Counted from the stretch's first letter, positions 28,803 to 38,356 are shown. The stretch: DNA of 64,000 nucleotides from CAJINA01 sp964636125 (GCA_964636125.1 CAZWPX010000017.1:1-64000), one strand, 5' to 3'. The notes: generated from the letters alone by a model not told the origin. A program made the numbers and translations.

Positions 28803-29594
28803 ATGGACAACACTATTACACCGCACGACCTGAGAATCCTGCTTGCAGATTATGTGCAGGCCTATCCCGAAAAATGCAATGAGCGCAATATCTGGCGGGA
28901 ACCGCTCCTGGTTACTGCCAAAGCCGACGACCGCTTCGATACCCTGCCCCGCATCGCTGCACGAGACCACGCCCTGCCGTCCGGGCTGCTGGCCGAGGCC
29001 AGGTCGGTCGTGGTTTTTTTTGTACCGTTTATAAAAGCACTGGCGGTTGAAAACCACAAAGGGGATACCCCCTGCCGAAACTGGGGGCTGGCCTACGAAG
29101 CTACCAATCGGCTCATCAACCGGGCCAGTAAATATCTGCAGCAGTGTTTTGAGGACCGGGGTTACCGGGCCGCGCTGACCCCGGCCACCCATAACTTCAA
29201 CGAAGAAGAACTCGTTTCGCGCTGGTCGCACAAACACCTCGGCCATCTGGCCGGGTTGGGCCGCTTCGGGGTCAACGCCCAGTTAATCACGCCTTCCGGC
29301 TGCGCCGGGCGACTGGGCAGCCTGGTGACGGAAGCGGACCTGGGTAACGCGCCGCTGGTCACGGAAAACGAGTTATGTCTGTATAAAAACGGCCATAAGT
29401 GCCTGGTGTGCCTCAAGCGCTGTCCGGTTGAGGCCGTGTCCACCACAGGCATTAACCGGCGACTTTGCTGGGAGCGGTTGAAATCGAATTTGGCCAACCT
29501 GGAAGCCCTGTCCGGCCTGGACAGTATGACCCACGTCTGTGCTAAATGCCAGGTTCTGGTGCCATGCAGCCTCAGGGTTCCGAATCCGAAATAA
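28803..29594 (+). CDS. [4Fe-4S] protein related to epoxyqueuosine reductase (QueG-like)
   Basis: A 263-residue protein. It has an N-terminal half like the QueG/DUF1730 family (PSGLLAEARSVVVFFVPFI) and a C-terminal ferredoxin-like cluster region: LCLYKNGHKCLVCLKRCPVEA (Cys spacing 7, 2, 3, then Pro) and CAKCQVLVPC. Two iron-sulfur centres are plausible. It is shorter than QueG (about 350-380) and lacks its C-terminal HEAT-like part. The ATG at 28803 has AGGAG six bases upstream. Standing between methyltransferase and ETF loci, it could reduce a corrinoid, but that is only inference; a redox carrier role is equally possible. Confidence 0.75.
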   Translation: MDNTITPHDLRILLADYVQAYPEKCNERNIWREPLLVTAKADDRFDTLPRIAARDHALPSGLLAEARSVVVFFVPFIKALAVENHKGDTPCRNWGLAYEATNRLINRASKYLQQCFEDRGYRAALTPATHNFNEEELVSRWSHKHLGHLAGLGRFGVNAQLITPSGCAGRLGSLVTEADLGNAPLVTENELCLYKNGHKCLVCLKRCPVEAVSTTGINRRLCWERLKSNLANLEALSGLDSMTHVCAKCQVLVPCSLRVPNPK

Positions 29595-29611
29595 AAGCCT
29601 CACCTGTCACG

Positions 29612-31042
29612 TTACCGACTGATATTGAATTTTTTGATTTTGTAATAGAGAAGCTGTCTTGAAATGCCCAGGGCTTTAGCTGTCCGGGTGATATTGCCCC
29701 GGTTGACTGTCAGGGTATCCACGATGATCGTCTTTTCGTGGGCGGCCTTGGTCTTGATCAGGCCGGCGGTTTGGGTTGCCGGCAGCGCCGCCCCCCGTCC
29801 CGGGCGGTCTCCCGGCCGGGCTTTCACGGACCAGTTTGAAAAATGGCTTTGCAGGTGCCGGGGCTGGATTTCGGCATCGGTCCCGACCACATTCATGGCC
29901 CCTTCGATCACGTGCTCGAGTTCGCGGACATTGCCGGGCCAGTTATAGACCTTGAAAAGTTCCATCACTTCACTGGAAATCTGTTTTACATTTTTACCCA
30001 GCAGCGCGTTGTGTTTCACTACAAAGTGTTCCACGAGCATTTCCAGATCGCCCATCCTTTCCCGCAGGGGCACGATATGGATAAACACCACCCCCAGGCG
30101 GTAAAAAAGATCCGCTCGCAGGGTGCCGTCCGTTATGGCCACGTGGGGGTCCTTGTTCACGGAACTGATAATCTTCAGGTCGATTTCAATTTCCTTCAGG
30201 GCCCCGACCCGCCGAATTCGCTTTTCCTGGACACTGCGCAGGATTTTACTTTGCAGCCCCACCGGCATGGAGTTGACTTCATCCAGAAAAATCGTGCCCT
30301 TGTTGGTTCTTTCAAACAGGCCGGCCTTGTTCACCGAGCCGGTAAAGGCCCCTTTGGACGTGCCGAAGAGGATACCTTCCAGAAGATTCTCAGGGATGGC
30401 GGCACAGTTCACCGGGGTGTATTTCCGGGCACTGCGTGAGCTGTGGTTATGGATGGCGCGGGCAAACAGCTCTTTACCGGTACCGGTCTCGCCAAAAAGC
30501 ATCACCGGCGAAGGGGTACCTGCGGCCATGCGGGCCGCATTGAGCGCATCGACAAAGGCCGGTTCCGCGCCAATGATTCTCTCGAAGGTGATGGAGGCAA
30601 TATCGAACTGCCGGTCATTCTCAGGCAGCGGCATGGCGGCAATGGTCTCGGCCATGACATGGTAATCCTTGACGAAACAGATCGCGCCGACCAGCTTGTC
30701 CCGGTTAAAAATGGGCATCACCGTGTGAATGGTATTGGCAAACTTGCCCATGCGGGTGCGGTAGTAAATTGGTTCATCGATGATGGATTTGCGTTTTGCC
30801 AGGCATTGCATGACCAGACTGGTGGTGTTGTCGAGGTCGTAGATATCCGTTATTTTACGCGAGAGGGCCTGATCCGGAGGCATTTCATCGATACGGGACA
30901 TGGCCTGGCTGTAATAGACAATGACGCCTTCGGCATTCGTGACGAGCACGCCGTCACTGAACTCATCGAAGAGGGACAGATAATTGGCACTGTCCAGATC
31001 AAGTAAAAATCGGCCGGGCCTGTTTTTTTTAGATTCAGTCAT
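29612..31042 (-). CDS. Sigma-54-dependent Fis-family activator with PAS sensor
   Basis: A 476-residue enhancer-binding protein. The N-terminal PAS domain is at about residues 20-130, the AAA+ domain at about 150-385 with Walker A GETGTGKE and the sigma-54 contact loop GAFTG, and a Fis-type HTH forms the C-terminus (NRGNITRTAKALGISRQLL). Its ATG overlaps the etfA stop by 8 bases, making it the last gene of the sox-etf operon. This suggests an activator responding to a metabolite or redox cue. I found no clear -24/-12 element in the nearby control regions. Confidence 0.93.
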   Translation of the reverse strand: MTESKKNRPGRFLLDLDSANYLSLFDEFSDGVLVTNAEGVIVYYSQAMSRIDEMPPDQALSRKITDIYDLDNTTSLVMQCLAKRKSIIDEPIYYRTRMGKFANTIHTVMPIFNRDKLVGAICFVKDYHVMAETIAAMPLPENDRQFDIASITFERIIGAEPAFVDALNAARMAAGTPSPVMLFGETGTGKELFARAIHNHSSRSARKYTPVNCAAIPENLLEGILFGTSKGAFTGSVNKAGLFERTNKGTIFLDEVNSMPVGLQSKILRSVQEKRIRRVGALKEIEIDLKIISSVNKDPHVAITDGTLRADLFYRLGVVFIHIVPLRERMGDLEMLVEHFVVKHNALLGKNVKQISSEVMELFKVYNWPGNVRELEHVIEGAMNVVGTDAEIQPRHLQSHFSNWSVKARPGDRPGRGAALPATQTAGLIKTKAAHEKTIIVDTLTVNRGNITRTAKALGISRQLLYYKIKKFNISR

Positions 31043-31985
31043 TTTCCAGCAGTCTGGTCAGCTCCGGTATGATTTCCAGGGCATCCGCAACCGCGTAATA
31101 GTCACAGTTTGCCATGATGGCTGCATTTTCATTCGTATTGACAGCAATCACCATTCCAGCAGTTTTCATGCCGGCAAAATGCTGTACAGATCCCGAAATA
31201 CCGCAGGCGATATAAACCCGGGGGCTCACCTTTTCACCGGTCTGCCCCACCTGCATGGCATAGGGTACCCAGCCGGAATCCACGGCTACCCTTGAGGCCC
31301 CCACCGCGGCATGGAGCTTTTCCGCACATTGGGAAAGAAGGGTAAAATTCTTACCGTTTTTCATCCCCCTTCCGCCGGCAACAATCACGTCCGCCTCGGC
31401 CAGATTGATGGTTGCGCCCGAATCGGCAACGTCCGTTGCAATCACCCTGAATCCCCTGGAAACACGATCGCCACCATCAAATTCCAATATCTCAGCCAAA
31501 CCCTTTGCCGCCACCGGTTCAACCACATTGGGCCTTACGCCGAACAGCGAGACTTCCCCGGAGACTTTAAACGTGGCCAGGGTCTTTCCGGAATACTGGG
31601 AAGTCTTCACAAGATTCTGATCCAGATCAACGCTGATACAGTCCATGATCAGTGGAGCGTCCAGCAACGCCGCTATCCTGGGCAGAAGATCTCTGCCCCT
31701 GGCAGTTGAGAGGCCAAAAACCGAATCGATCTTAAGTTCCCTGACAGCCGTGGCCATGACCTGGGCCCAAACCATCGGATTGTCCCGCTGATCTGCTGCC
31801 AGTGGAACATCAAAGATCTTTGCAATGCCGAATGATTCCAGATCCGGTTTTACGGTATCAACATCTGCATCCAGTACAAAGGCTGAAAGTTCAGTCTCCG
31901 GCGCCCTTGCAAGGGTGATCATCCCGAAGTTGGCCGCTTTGATTATCCCATTATCCGCTTCAATAATGATGCCGATGTTTTTCAT
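31035..31985 (-). CDS. etfA: Electron transfer flavoprotein alpha subunit
   Basis: A 316-residue EtfA. The C-terminal FAD domain shows VIVAGGRGMKNG and the SGWVPYAMQVGQTGEKVSPRVY-like FAD region followed by ACGISGSVQH. It forms a heterodimer with the EtfB encoded just upstream (start overlaps the etfB stop). Together they would collect electrons from the sarcosine-oxidase-like complex and the DAO flavoprotein of the same operon. Confidence 0.95.
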   Translation of the reverse strand: MKNIGIIIEADNGIIKAANFGMITLARAPETELSAFVLDADVDTVKPDLESFGIAKIFDVPLAADQRDNPMVWAQVMATAVRELKIDSVFGLSTARGRDLLPRIAALLDAPLIMDCISVDLDQNLVKTSQYSGKTLATFKVSGEVSLFGVRPNVVEPVAAKGLAEILEFDGGDRVSRGFRVIATDVADSGATINLAEADVIVAGGRGMKNGKNFTLLSQCAEKLHAAVGASRVAVDSGWVPYAMQVGQTGEKVSPRVYIACGISGSVQHFAGMKTAGMVIAVNTNENAAIMANCDYYAVADALEIIPELTRLLEND

Positions 31986-32752
31986 GCTATGACCTTAGCC
32001 TCTTCCTTGAGGATGGTTGCGATCCTGGCCGCGATTTCCTGCGACGTCCCCTTGATTTCTCTGGGAGAGCGTTCCTGGGTCAAAAGCTCAAGTTCAATCA
32101 GCCGGGCACCGCCCGGCGGCGTATCAAAGGCAAGACTGTTAAAATCAATAGTGCTCACCGGCTTTTTCCTGGCTTTAACCACATCGGGAAAGGTTGGATA
32201 GGAGGGACTGTTCAGGCCGCGTCCGGCGGCAACCACGCACGGCATAGATAGTTCGCAGGTCCGCGTCTGACCGCCGTCCAGATCATAGGTTACCACCGCC
32301 CGGTCGGCTTCGGCCGCAACTGCAACCGCGTTGGTCACGACGGGAAAATCGAACAGGGCCCCGATGCGAAACATGGTCTGCATGCCTTCGGCATCGATGG
32401 ATTCCTTACCCGTCAGGATGATGCCTGGAGTTCCGTCCTGCGCGATGGCGGCCTTGAGGGCCCGGGCGGTCGTCATGCTGTCGCAGGCCGCGTCGGTTTC
32501 AATGAGAATCCCCCGGTCGGCGCCCATCGCCATGGCCGACCGGATGGTTTTTTCCGCATCTTTTTTCCCCAGGCAGACCGCAATAATCTCAGAGCCCTCA
32601 AATTGATTTTTCAAAACAGCCGCTTCCGTAACCGCATGTTCATCATACGGATTCAATAGAAACGCAATACTCTCATCGATGGTTTTTTCATCTACGATGG
32701 TGATGTTCGCGGCTGAATCGGGCACCTGTTTTACACAGACATAAATTTGCAT
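31982..32752 (-). CDS. etfB: Electron transfer flavoprotein beta subunit
   Basis: A 256-residue EtfB with MQIYVCVKQVPDSAANI, NPYDEHAVTEA and SAMAMGADRGILIE. The C-terminal arm contains KARKKPVSTIDF, the recognition-loop region that contacts partner dehydrogenases. It overlaps etfA by 4 bases and lies directly after a DAO flavoprotein gene. It is a separate paralogue from the partial EtfB at the left edge, so the island has at least two ETF systems. Confidence 0.95.
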   Translation of the reverse strand: MQIYVCVKQVPDSAANITIVDEKTIDESIAFLLNPYDEHAVTEAAVLKNQFEGSEIIAVCLGKKDAEKTIRSAMAMGADRGILIETDAACDSMTTARALKAAIAQDGTPGIILTGKESIDAEGMQTMFRIGALFDFPVVTNAVAVAAEADRAVVTYDLDGGQTRTCELSMPCVVAAGRGLNSPSYPTFPDVVKARKKPVSTIDFNSLAFDTPPGGARLIELELLTQERSPREIKGTSQEIAARIATILKEEAKVIA

Positions 32753-32753
32753 C

Positions 32754-34091
32754 TTATCCGTTCACCGAAAAACTGGAGTTGTAGTTGATCTCTCTCTTCC
32801 TGGAGAAAAACCCTACGTCCATGCTCCGTTTGGTATATTTGTAGGTAAACTGGAAAGGTTCCTGATCATGATCCAGTCCTTTTTCACAGGCATCAATGAG
32901 TTCCGCCATCATGCGGCCCACAACCGGAGCATTCTTGTACTGGTTGCCGGAACTTCCGATGGCCATGTAAAATCCGGGCAAATCTGATTTGTCATAGAGG
33001 GGAATCCAGTCATCGGAACAGTCGTAGAGATCCACGACCCCTTTGGGCTGATTGGGAACCTGCAGGGTGGGAACTCTTTTGCCAAGGCGGTAGCACTGGG
33101 CTTTCCATTGTTCTTCGGTCAGGACATTGTCCCGGCCATGACCGCCTTTGCCGGCGTAGAACTCATCCGGGTCAACCCATTCCTGGGGATCGCAGTCCGG
33201 GTCTTCGCTGCCGATAAGGAAAGTGTTGCCGACTTCCGGTCTCACATAACAGCCGATATCACCGTCAGACATGTGGTAGCCGTCGTTGAGGTAATCATAA
33301 TCGTCCGGCGAGGGGCAGTACATGACTTCATGACGCAAGGCTTTGGTTTTAATGTTGCAGCCTTCCCAGACCCCTTCGGCCATCTGGTTGATCTTGTAAG
33401 AATGGGGTCCGGCCACATTGACGACAATACCGGCATCAAACTGCGTACCGTCTTTTAACGTAATACCGGTAACTTTACCGTTTTCACTTCTGACATCGAC
33501 CACTTCCGCTTTGAAGATGAACTCAGCCCCTTTGGCCTCCGCGGCCCGCATGATATTGTGGGCCGACAGAGCCGGATCATTTACATACCCACCTTCAGGG
33601 CAGAAAATACCGCCCTCCAGATGTTCGGTGGGCTCGTTAAAAAACTTGGGATCCTCAGGACGACGCACGGGCCAGAATTTATGCAGATCTAAAACCGAAA
33701 CCTCTTTCTTGATCTTCTCATTGTCCCACTCTTCATATTGAACGCCCACCTCATCATAATTGGCCTGGACTTTCCGCCAGTCATGGCCATCGGATTTGAG
33801 CAAAATGGAACCCGTGTTCATATACTTGGCAAGACCCTTTTCATCTTCAACATGGTCCAGATAATTTTCCCAATCCAGCCAGTATTTAAAGCCTTCATAG
33901 GCCATGGCCACCCCGTCTGCGGTCGAATAATGGGCCCGGACAATGGCACATGAACCGGCGGTGGAACCTTCACCGGCATCGGCCAGTTTGTCCACGCTGA
34001 GAGTTTTGTACCCCATTTTAGAAAGCTCGTAAGCGATGGGGGCTCCAATAACGCCGGCACCGATGATAATTGCATCATATTTTTTGTTCAT
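32754..34091 (-). CDS. FAD-dependent oxidoreductase, DAO family (sarcosine oxidase beta-like), paralogue 3
   Basis: A 445-residue member of the same subfamily as the genes at 4426 and 22245. It shows IIIGAGVIGAPIAYEL, KTLSVDKLADAGEGSTAGSC, FKYWLDWENYL, SGNQYKNAPVVG and the FSRKREINYNSSFSV tail. It has a small insertion around residues 300-330 relative to its paralogues. AAGGAGACG precedes the ATG. etfB starts 2 bases after its stop, so ETF is its probable electron acceptor. The substrate is unknown; dimethylglycine or sarcosine fits the context. Confidence 0.87.
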   Translation of the reverse strand: MNKKYDAIIIGAGVIGAPIAYELSKMGYKTLSVDKLADAGEGSTAGSCAIVRAHYSTADGVAMAYEGFKYWLDWENYLDHVEDEKGLAKYMNTGSILLKSDGHDWRKVQANYDEVGVQYEEWDNEKIKKEVSVLDLHKFWPVRRPEDPKFFNEPTEHLEGGIFCPEGGYVNDPALSAHNIMRAAEAKGAEFIFKAEVVDVRSENGKVTGITLKDGTQFDAGIVVNVAGPHSYKINQMAEGVWEGCNIKTKALRHEVMYCPSPDDYDYLNDGYHMSDGDIGCYVRPEVGNTFLIGSEDPDCDPQEWVDPDEFYAGKGGHGRDNVLTEEQWKAQCYRLGKRVPTLQVPNQPKGVVDLYDCSDDWIPLYDKSDLPGFYMAIGSSGNQYKNAPVVGRMMAELIDACEKGLDHDQEPFQFTYKYTKRSMDVGFFSRKREINYNSSFSVNG

Positions 34092-34190
34092 GGTGTTCGT
34101 CTCCTTTATAAGCCAACTGGCCGCTATCAGTTATCTATCCGCAAACTTATCATCGTCGGCAGCAGATAGCGTCTTAAAATTACTCCGCCA

Positions 34191-34823
34191 CTAAATACTT
34201 GTGATCCATTGCGTGAATCGGTCTTCGCCGGCCGGCCTGAGCCCGAACTCGCCACCGGCGCCCAGGATAGCATGGACCATGTCCTTTCCATACCCCCGTG
34301 AACAGGTCAGCACAACCCCCGCTTTTTCCGCGTCCCGGTTCAGGGTCACGATCTGGCAGGGAACATGGGAAAAGGGGCCCTGATAAAGAAAGGGGACCTC
34401 TTTCTCGGGGGCCATAAAATCCAGGGCGGACAGTTTTTCACAAATTGAAAAAACCGCTTCTCCTATCAATGCCACAAACATCGTGTTTTCGGAAACATCG
34501 GTAAATTCCGCTTCTCCGGGGATATCCAGGCTCTCCCCGTCCAGATGATACAGGGAGGTCTGGGTCCGGTTCATCCGATTGGCCAGGATTCCATTTTCAA
34601 AAACAGACTGGCCCGGAACGTCCGGAAGGGTCATCCCGAAAGGTTCTTTTGATACCAGATCCGGGGACTGCAGGTCAAACCGGGTTCTGTGACTCAGGTC
34701 CACAAGATAGGGCCCCTCGCCTTCGCCCTGGTATTCCAGAACCACATTCCAATTATCCCGCTGCTCCGACTTGAGGGGCGTTGCCTTGAAGACAACCGGT
34801 GAGTATCTTTTTATCTCGTTCAT
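34191..34823 (-). CDS. soxG: Sarcosine oxidase gamma subunit-like (SoxG)
   Basis: A 210-residue protein placed directly after soxA, as in heterotetrameric sarcosine oxidase operons. Features are an N-terminal VDLSHRTRFDLQSPD strand pattern and a C-terminal VVLTCSRGYGKDMVHAILGAG segment with the GYGxD/FAxD-like end typical of SoxG folate-domain mimics. Similarity is weaker than for the other subunits, so the call rests partly on gene order. It is a non-catalytic subunit in known enzymes. Confidence 0.7.
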   Translation of the reverse strand: MNEIKRYSPVVFKATPLKSEQRDNWNVVLEYQGEGEGPYLVDLSHRTRFDLQSPDLVSKEPFGMTLPDVPGQSVFENGILANRMNRTQTSLYHLDGESLDIPGEAEFTDVSENTMFVALIGEAVFSICEKLSALDFMAPEKEVPFLYQGPFSHVPCQIVTLNRDAEKAGVVLTCSRGYGKDMVHAILGAGGEFGLRPAGEDRFTQWITSI

Positions 34824-34833
34824 GATTGTTCCC

Positions 34834-37752
34834 TTACAGTTTCATTCGTTTGCCTTGCGGGTCGTAAAAAGGCATTTTAACCACTTCTCCATGCAGCAGT
34901 TCGCCGTCGCACCCATCTTCAAAGAAGGAGAGCCGGGTGCCAATCTCGGAAAGGTCTGCTTCTACCAGGGCCATGCCCACCGCTTCGTTGAGGGTAAAAC
35001 TGTCCCTGGCCGTACAAACATATCCACGGATATCCTGATCCACGACAATGGCACCGTCGCTGGGGGCGCGCCCCTGGTTCTCCATTTTGAACCCCACCAG
35101 TTTCAGGCGGGTCATATCGTTTTCGGTCTGACGCAGGGCAACGGCGCCGACAGTTCTCGCCTCGGCCTTTTGACGGTCCCATAAAAATCCCAGTCCTACA
35201 TCCAGAAGATTGGTGCGCTGTTCCGATTCCTGCCCCAGGATAATGTGGCATTTTTCCATACGCAGCACATTCTGGGCTTCGACCCCGAAGTTCTGAATAT
35301 TAAACGTTCTGCCCGCCTCTTTGAGCATGAGCCAGACAGATTTCATATAGGAAGCCGGCACATGCAGCTCATAGGAGAGCTCACCCACGAACCCCAGACG
35401 CATGGCCCGGGCCGGGATGGTATCCTGGATCTTGAATTCCTTGTATTCCGCAAATCCAAAAGCTTCATTGGAGACATCAATATCCACCACCTTTTCAAGC
35501 ACCTGCCTGGCATTGGGACCGGACAGGTTGATAACGCCCATTGAATCGGTCAGGTTGACCAGGGCAAAATCCCAGCCATCGTACCTGGTATGATAGCGGA
35601 TCCACTCCACGGTCTGACCGGCCCGGCCGGTGGAAGTGGTGAAGTAGTAATCATCCTCGCCCAGTTTGACCACAACCCCGTCATCAATGACGCAGCCGTC
35701 GTCGTTGCACATGGCAGAGTATTTGACCCGCCCTTCTTTCACCTTGGTCATGTCAGACACATAGACCCTTTGCAGGGCTTTTAACGCATCGGGCCCGTGA
35801 ATCCTGAATTTCCCGAGGGTGGAGCCATCCAGCATGCCCACATTATTTCTGACATTTTCAATTTCCTTCCGGCAGGAAAAATCACTGGAGAAGTAACGCG
35901 CTCTCTGCCACACACCGATGTTTCTAAAAATACCGCCGTCATTACGCTGCATTTCATCCATAGGCGTCTGTTTGAACAGGGTGTGATTGGTCCCGGCATA
36001 GGTCGCAACCCGGGTGGGCACCAGGGGCGGCCTGACGGTTGTGGGCCGGATGGTAATATCCGGCAGCGCCTGGTATTTGGCGGCATACAGGGGTAAGTTG
36101 TGCCCCGGGATTCCCCCCTGGCCGGGCCCCAGGCCGGCGCCGGAAAAGCGTTTGATCAGTTCCGGTACGTCAAAGCCCTTATCAATGGCCTGTTTGACAT
36201 TTTTTATGGTCGTGTCTTCATCAAAACAGATAAAGCTCTTGCGGCCCTTGACCGGCGCGGTGACAAACTTGGTGCCCCGCGCAGGGCCGGGTAAGGTGTC
36301 CAGTTCTTCCCGGGCGGCCGCGACTTCAGCCCCGGCGGTGTTCCCGCAATCCAGGGCCGCCTGGAGGCCGGCCAGCCTTCCCGACACTTCAATGGCATTG
36401 CCATTGTCCAGTCCCAGCATTCTGCCGGCCGCATACATTTTCGCGGGCAGTTCGGCAGGGAGAAAAAAACCGGTATGGTTGTCATACTTGAGTTTGGCCT
36501 GAGCCACGGTCAGGGCACCAGTCACCGGGGTCAGTCCGGCGGAGGCGACCAGCAGATCACAGTCCACGGTTTTGGAGGCCGTGCCGTCAATGCTTGTCAG
36601 GGTGACCTTTTTCACCTGCTTGCCGTGGGCCCGGGAGGCGACCCACCCCCTGAGCACGGTGATCTTCCGGTCGCGAAACGCCTTGAGCAGGTCCTCATCC
36701 TGGCCGTCTTCACGGACATCCGCGATACACCCAATGGCTAGGCCCAGATCGTGAAGGGTCAGGGCGGCTTCCAGGCCCAGGTCATGACCGATGCTGAACA
36801 CGGCGTTGTCACCGGGCAGCAGCCCATAGGTGTTCGCCAGCCGCAAGGCACAGGCGGCCTGCATAACCCCCGGACGCTCATTGTTGTCAAAAATCAGGGC
36901 CCGTTCGATACAGCCGGTGGCCACGACCACGGCCGTCGCCCGGATTTCAATATAGCGTTCATCAAAGGCATCCGTGTCTGTGCCGATCTGGAAGCCGGTA
37001 ATCAGGTTGTTGTTATAGGCCCCCACCATGGAGGTGTGAGGAAATACCCGGATATTAGATGCATTTTCCACTTCCCGGGCCAGTTGCCCTGCCCGGTCGT
37101 GGAAGGTCTGACCATTTTTGTACGCCGTCGTCCGGTATTCAAAATGGCCGCCCAGCCAGGGCCTGGCTTCCATAAGAATGACCCGCAGTCCCTTATCCGC
37201 CGCTGCCAGGGCAGCCGTCATGCCGGCCGGCCCACCGCCCAGCACACAGACGTCGGTGGTGGGAAAGATTTCATCATATGTCCCGGGCATTTGAAAATCA
37301 GGGGCCAGCTTGCCAATGCCGGCGGCTTTCCTGATCTGCTTCATGGCAATGGGCCAGATCATGGCCGGCTTGTGCATGGTATCGTAGTAAAATCCGGCCG
37401 GCATGGCCCAGTCCAGTTTATCCATAAACCCCATCAGGTCATGTTCGGCGGAGCCTTTTACATTCTGCGCCTTGATAACCATACCCGGCTTCAACAGGGT
37501 GTTTTCAGTTCTGACATTGGGTATGCCATCCACTTCCATCAATGTATTGGAACACTCCCCGTCCAGGCTGTAAAGCCCCCTGGGCCGGTGATATTTAAGG
37601 CTGCGGGCATAAATTCTGACACCATTTGAGTACAGGGCAGTCGCGATGGTATCCCCTTTGGCGCCGTGTAATTCCTCGCCTTTATATAGAAAAGGAATCT
37701 TTTGGCTCGTATCGATTTTCAACGTGGGCAGTTGATTAAACCTGTTCATCAT
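34834..37752 (-). CDS. soxA: Sarcosine oxidase alpha subunit-like (SoxA)
   Basis: A 972-residue SoxA: an N-terminal Fer2_4-like domain lacking cluster cysteines (SLKYHRPRGLYSLDGE), a pyridine-nucleotide-binding domain (VCVLGGGPAGMTAALAAADKG), a central NAD/FAD-linked region, and a C-terminal GcvT-like folate domain (from about residue 600, ending in GELLHGEVVKMPFYDP). In the known enzyme SoxA holds NAD+ and folate and converts the methyl group to methylene-THF. Length matches the family. It overlaps the soxD stop and is 10 bases from soxG. Confidence 0.93.
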   Translation of the reverse strand: MMNRFNQLPTLKIDTSQKIPFLYKGEELHGAKGDTIATALYSNGVRIYARSLKYHRPRGLYSLDGECSNTLMEVDGIPNVRTENTLLKPGMVIKAQNVKGSAEHDLMGFMDKLDWAMPAGFYYDTMHKPAMIWPIAMKQIRKAAGIGKLAPDFQMPGTYDEIFPTTDVCVLGGGPAGMTAALAAADKGLRVILMEARPWLGGHFEYRTTAYKNGQTFHDRAGQLAREVENASNIRVFPHTSMVGAYNNNLITGFQIGTDTDAFDERYIEIRATAVVVATGCIERALIFDNNERPGVMQAACALRLANTYGLLPGDNAVFSIGHDLGLEAALTLHDLGLAIGCIADVREDGQDEDLLKAFRDRKITVLRGWVASRAHGKQVKKVTLTSIDGTASKTVDCDLLVASAGLTPVTGALTVAQAKLKYDNHTGFFLPAELPAKMYAAGRMLGLDNGNAIEVSGRLAGLQAALDCGNTAGAEVAAAREELDTLPGPARGTKFVTAPVKGRKSFICFDEDTTIKNVKQAIDKGFDVPELIKRFSGAGLGPGQGGIPGHNLPLYAAKYQALPDITIRPTTVRPPLVPTRVATYAGTNHTLFKQTPMDEMQRNDGGIFRNIGVWQRARYFSSDFSCRKEIENVRNNVGMLDGSTLGKFRIHGPDALKALQRVYVSDMTKVKEGRVKYSAMCNDDGCVIDDGVVVKLGEDDYYFTTSTGRAGQTVEWIRYHTRYDGWDFALVNLTDSMGVINLSGPNARQVLEKVVDIDVSNEAFGFAEYKEFKIQDTIPARAMRLGFVGELSYELHVPASYMKSVWLMLKEAGRTFNIQNFGVEAQNVLRMEKCHIILGQESEQRTNLLDVGLGFLWDRQKAEARTVGAVALRQTENDMTRLKLVGFKMENQGRAPSDGAIVVDQDIRGYVCTARDSFTLNEAVGMALVEADLSEIGTRLSFFEDGCDGELLHGEVVKMPFYDPQGKRMKL

Positions 37753-38009
37753 TGCTTGGCCTCCGGCTGCTCCCTTTCAAGGTTTGTCGTCGTATCCCGG
37801 AATATGGTAAACCAGGCGCCGCAGCCATCCCGGTGAAACCACCACTCCTGCTGGATGCCAGCCACACACTCGTTCATGTGCACATAATCACACCAGGTTT
37901 CGGGCGTCAGATCTTCTTCTGCAGGTCGCGGCCCTTTTTCTTCTCCACCGTATCTGAATTCATATCCGTTTCTTTTTCCACAGACCGGACATGTAATGGT
38001 TAAAGCCAT
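37749..38009 (-). CDS. soxD: Sarcosine oxidase delta subunit (SoxD), zinc-binding
   Basis: An 86-residue SoxD. The zinc ligands expected in the family are visible: CPVCG near the N-terminus and HRDGC (His and Cys four apart) near residue 65, with the EFRYGGEE block between. The ATG at 38009 is chosen because GGAG is 8 bases upstream; an ATG at 38015 lies only 2 bases from that site. The ribosome binding site is inside the 3' end of a truncated four-helix-bundle gene. Confidence 0.92.
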   Translation of the reverse strand: MALTITCPVCGKRNGYEFRYGGEEKGPRPAEEDLTPETWCDYVHMNECVAGIQQEWWFHRDGCGAWFTIFRDTTTNLEREQPEAKQ

Positions 38010-38011
38010 TT

Positions 38012-38230
38012 TCATTTCTCCTTTATGTAAAGCATCCGGATATAATCCAAGGTTGTCTTTCTCCCATATCCTTCGGCTATATTTGAGGGAATCGAAACAA
38101 CCGATCTTCTGATCTGTGATGTTAATCCGTATTTTTCTTCCTTTGGGAATGTTGTGGTTACTCTATAAATTTCCAAACAAAGTCGGTATGACTTTTGCCA
38201 TACGCTTAAATCTTTGAAGCTTTTTAGCAT
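38012..38230 (-). CDS. Truncated four-helix-bundle protein (23S rRNA intervening-sequence type)
   Basis: A 72-residue protein beginning MLKSFKDLSVWQKSYRLCLE and containing RRSVVSIPSNIAEGYGRKT, the signature of TIGR02436 four-helix-bundle proteins, which are normally about 115-120 residues. The last helices are missing: after DYIRMLYI the frame runs into the soxD ribosome binding site (KEK, stop). The upstream AAGGGTTCGAGTGAA leader is the kind often seen before these genes. It sits between soxB and soxD on the same strand, an apparent insertion followed by deletion. Confidence 0.8.
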   Translation of the reverse strand: MLKSFKDLSVWQKSYRLCLEIYRVTTTFPKEEKYGLTSQIRRSVVSIPSNIAEGYGRKTTLDYIRMLYIKEK

Positions 38231-38356
38231 TTCACTCGAACCCTTGAATCCTTGGCCCCTTGGACCCTCTATAATAACGTCTGTTCAGTTGGAGATAACT
38301 CATTTTTTGCCAGAATATACTACAACTAATCGGGAGATGACCCCAATTTTTTTATT

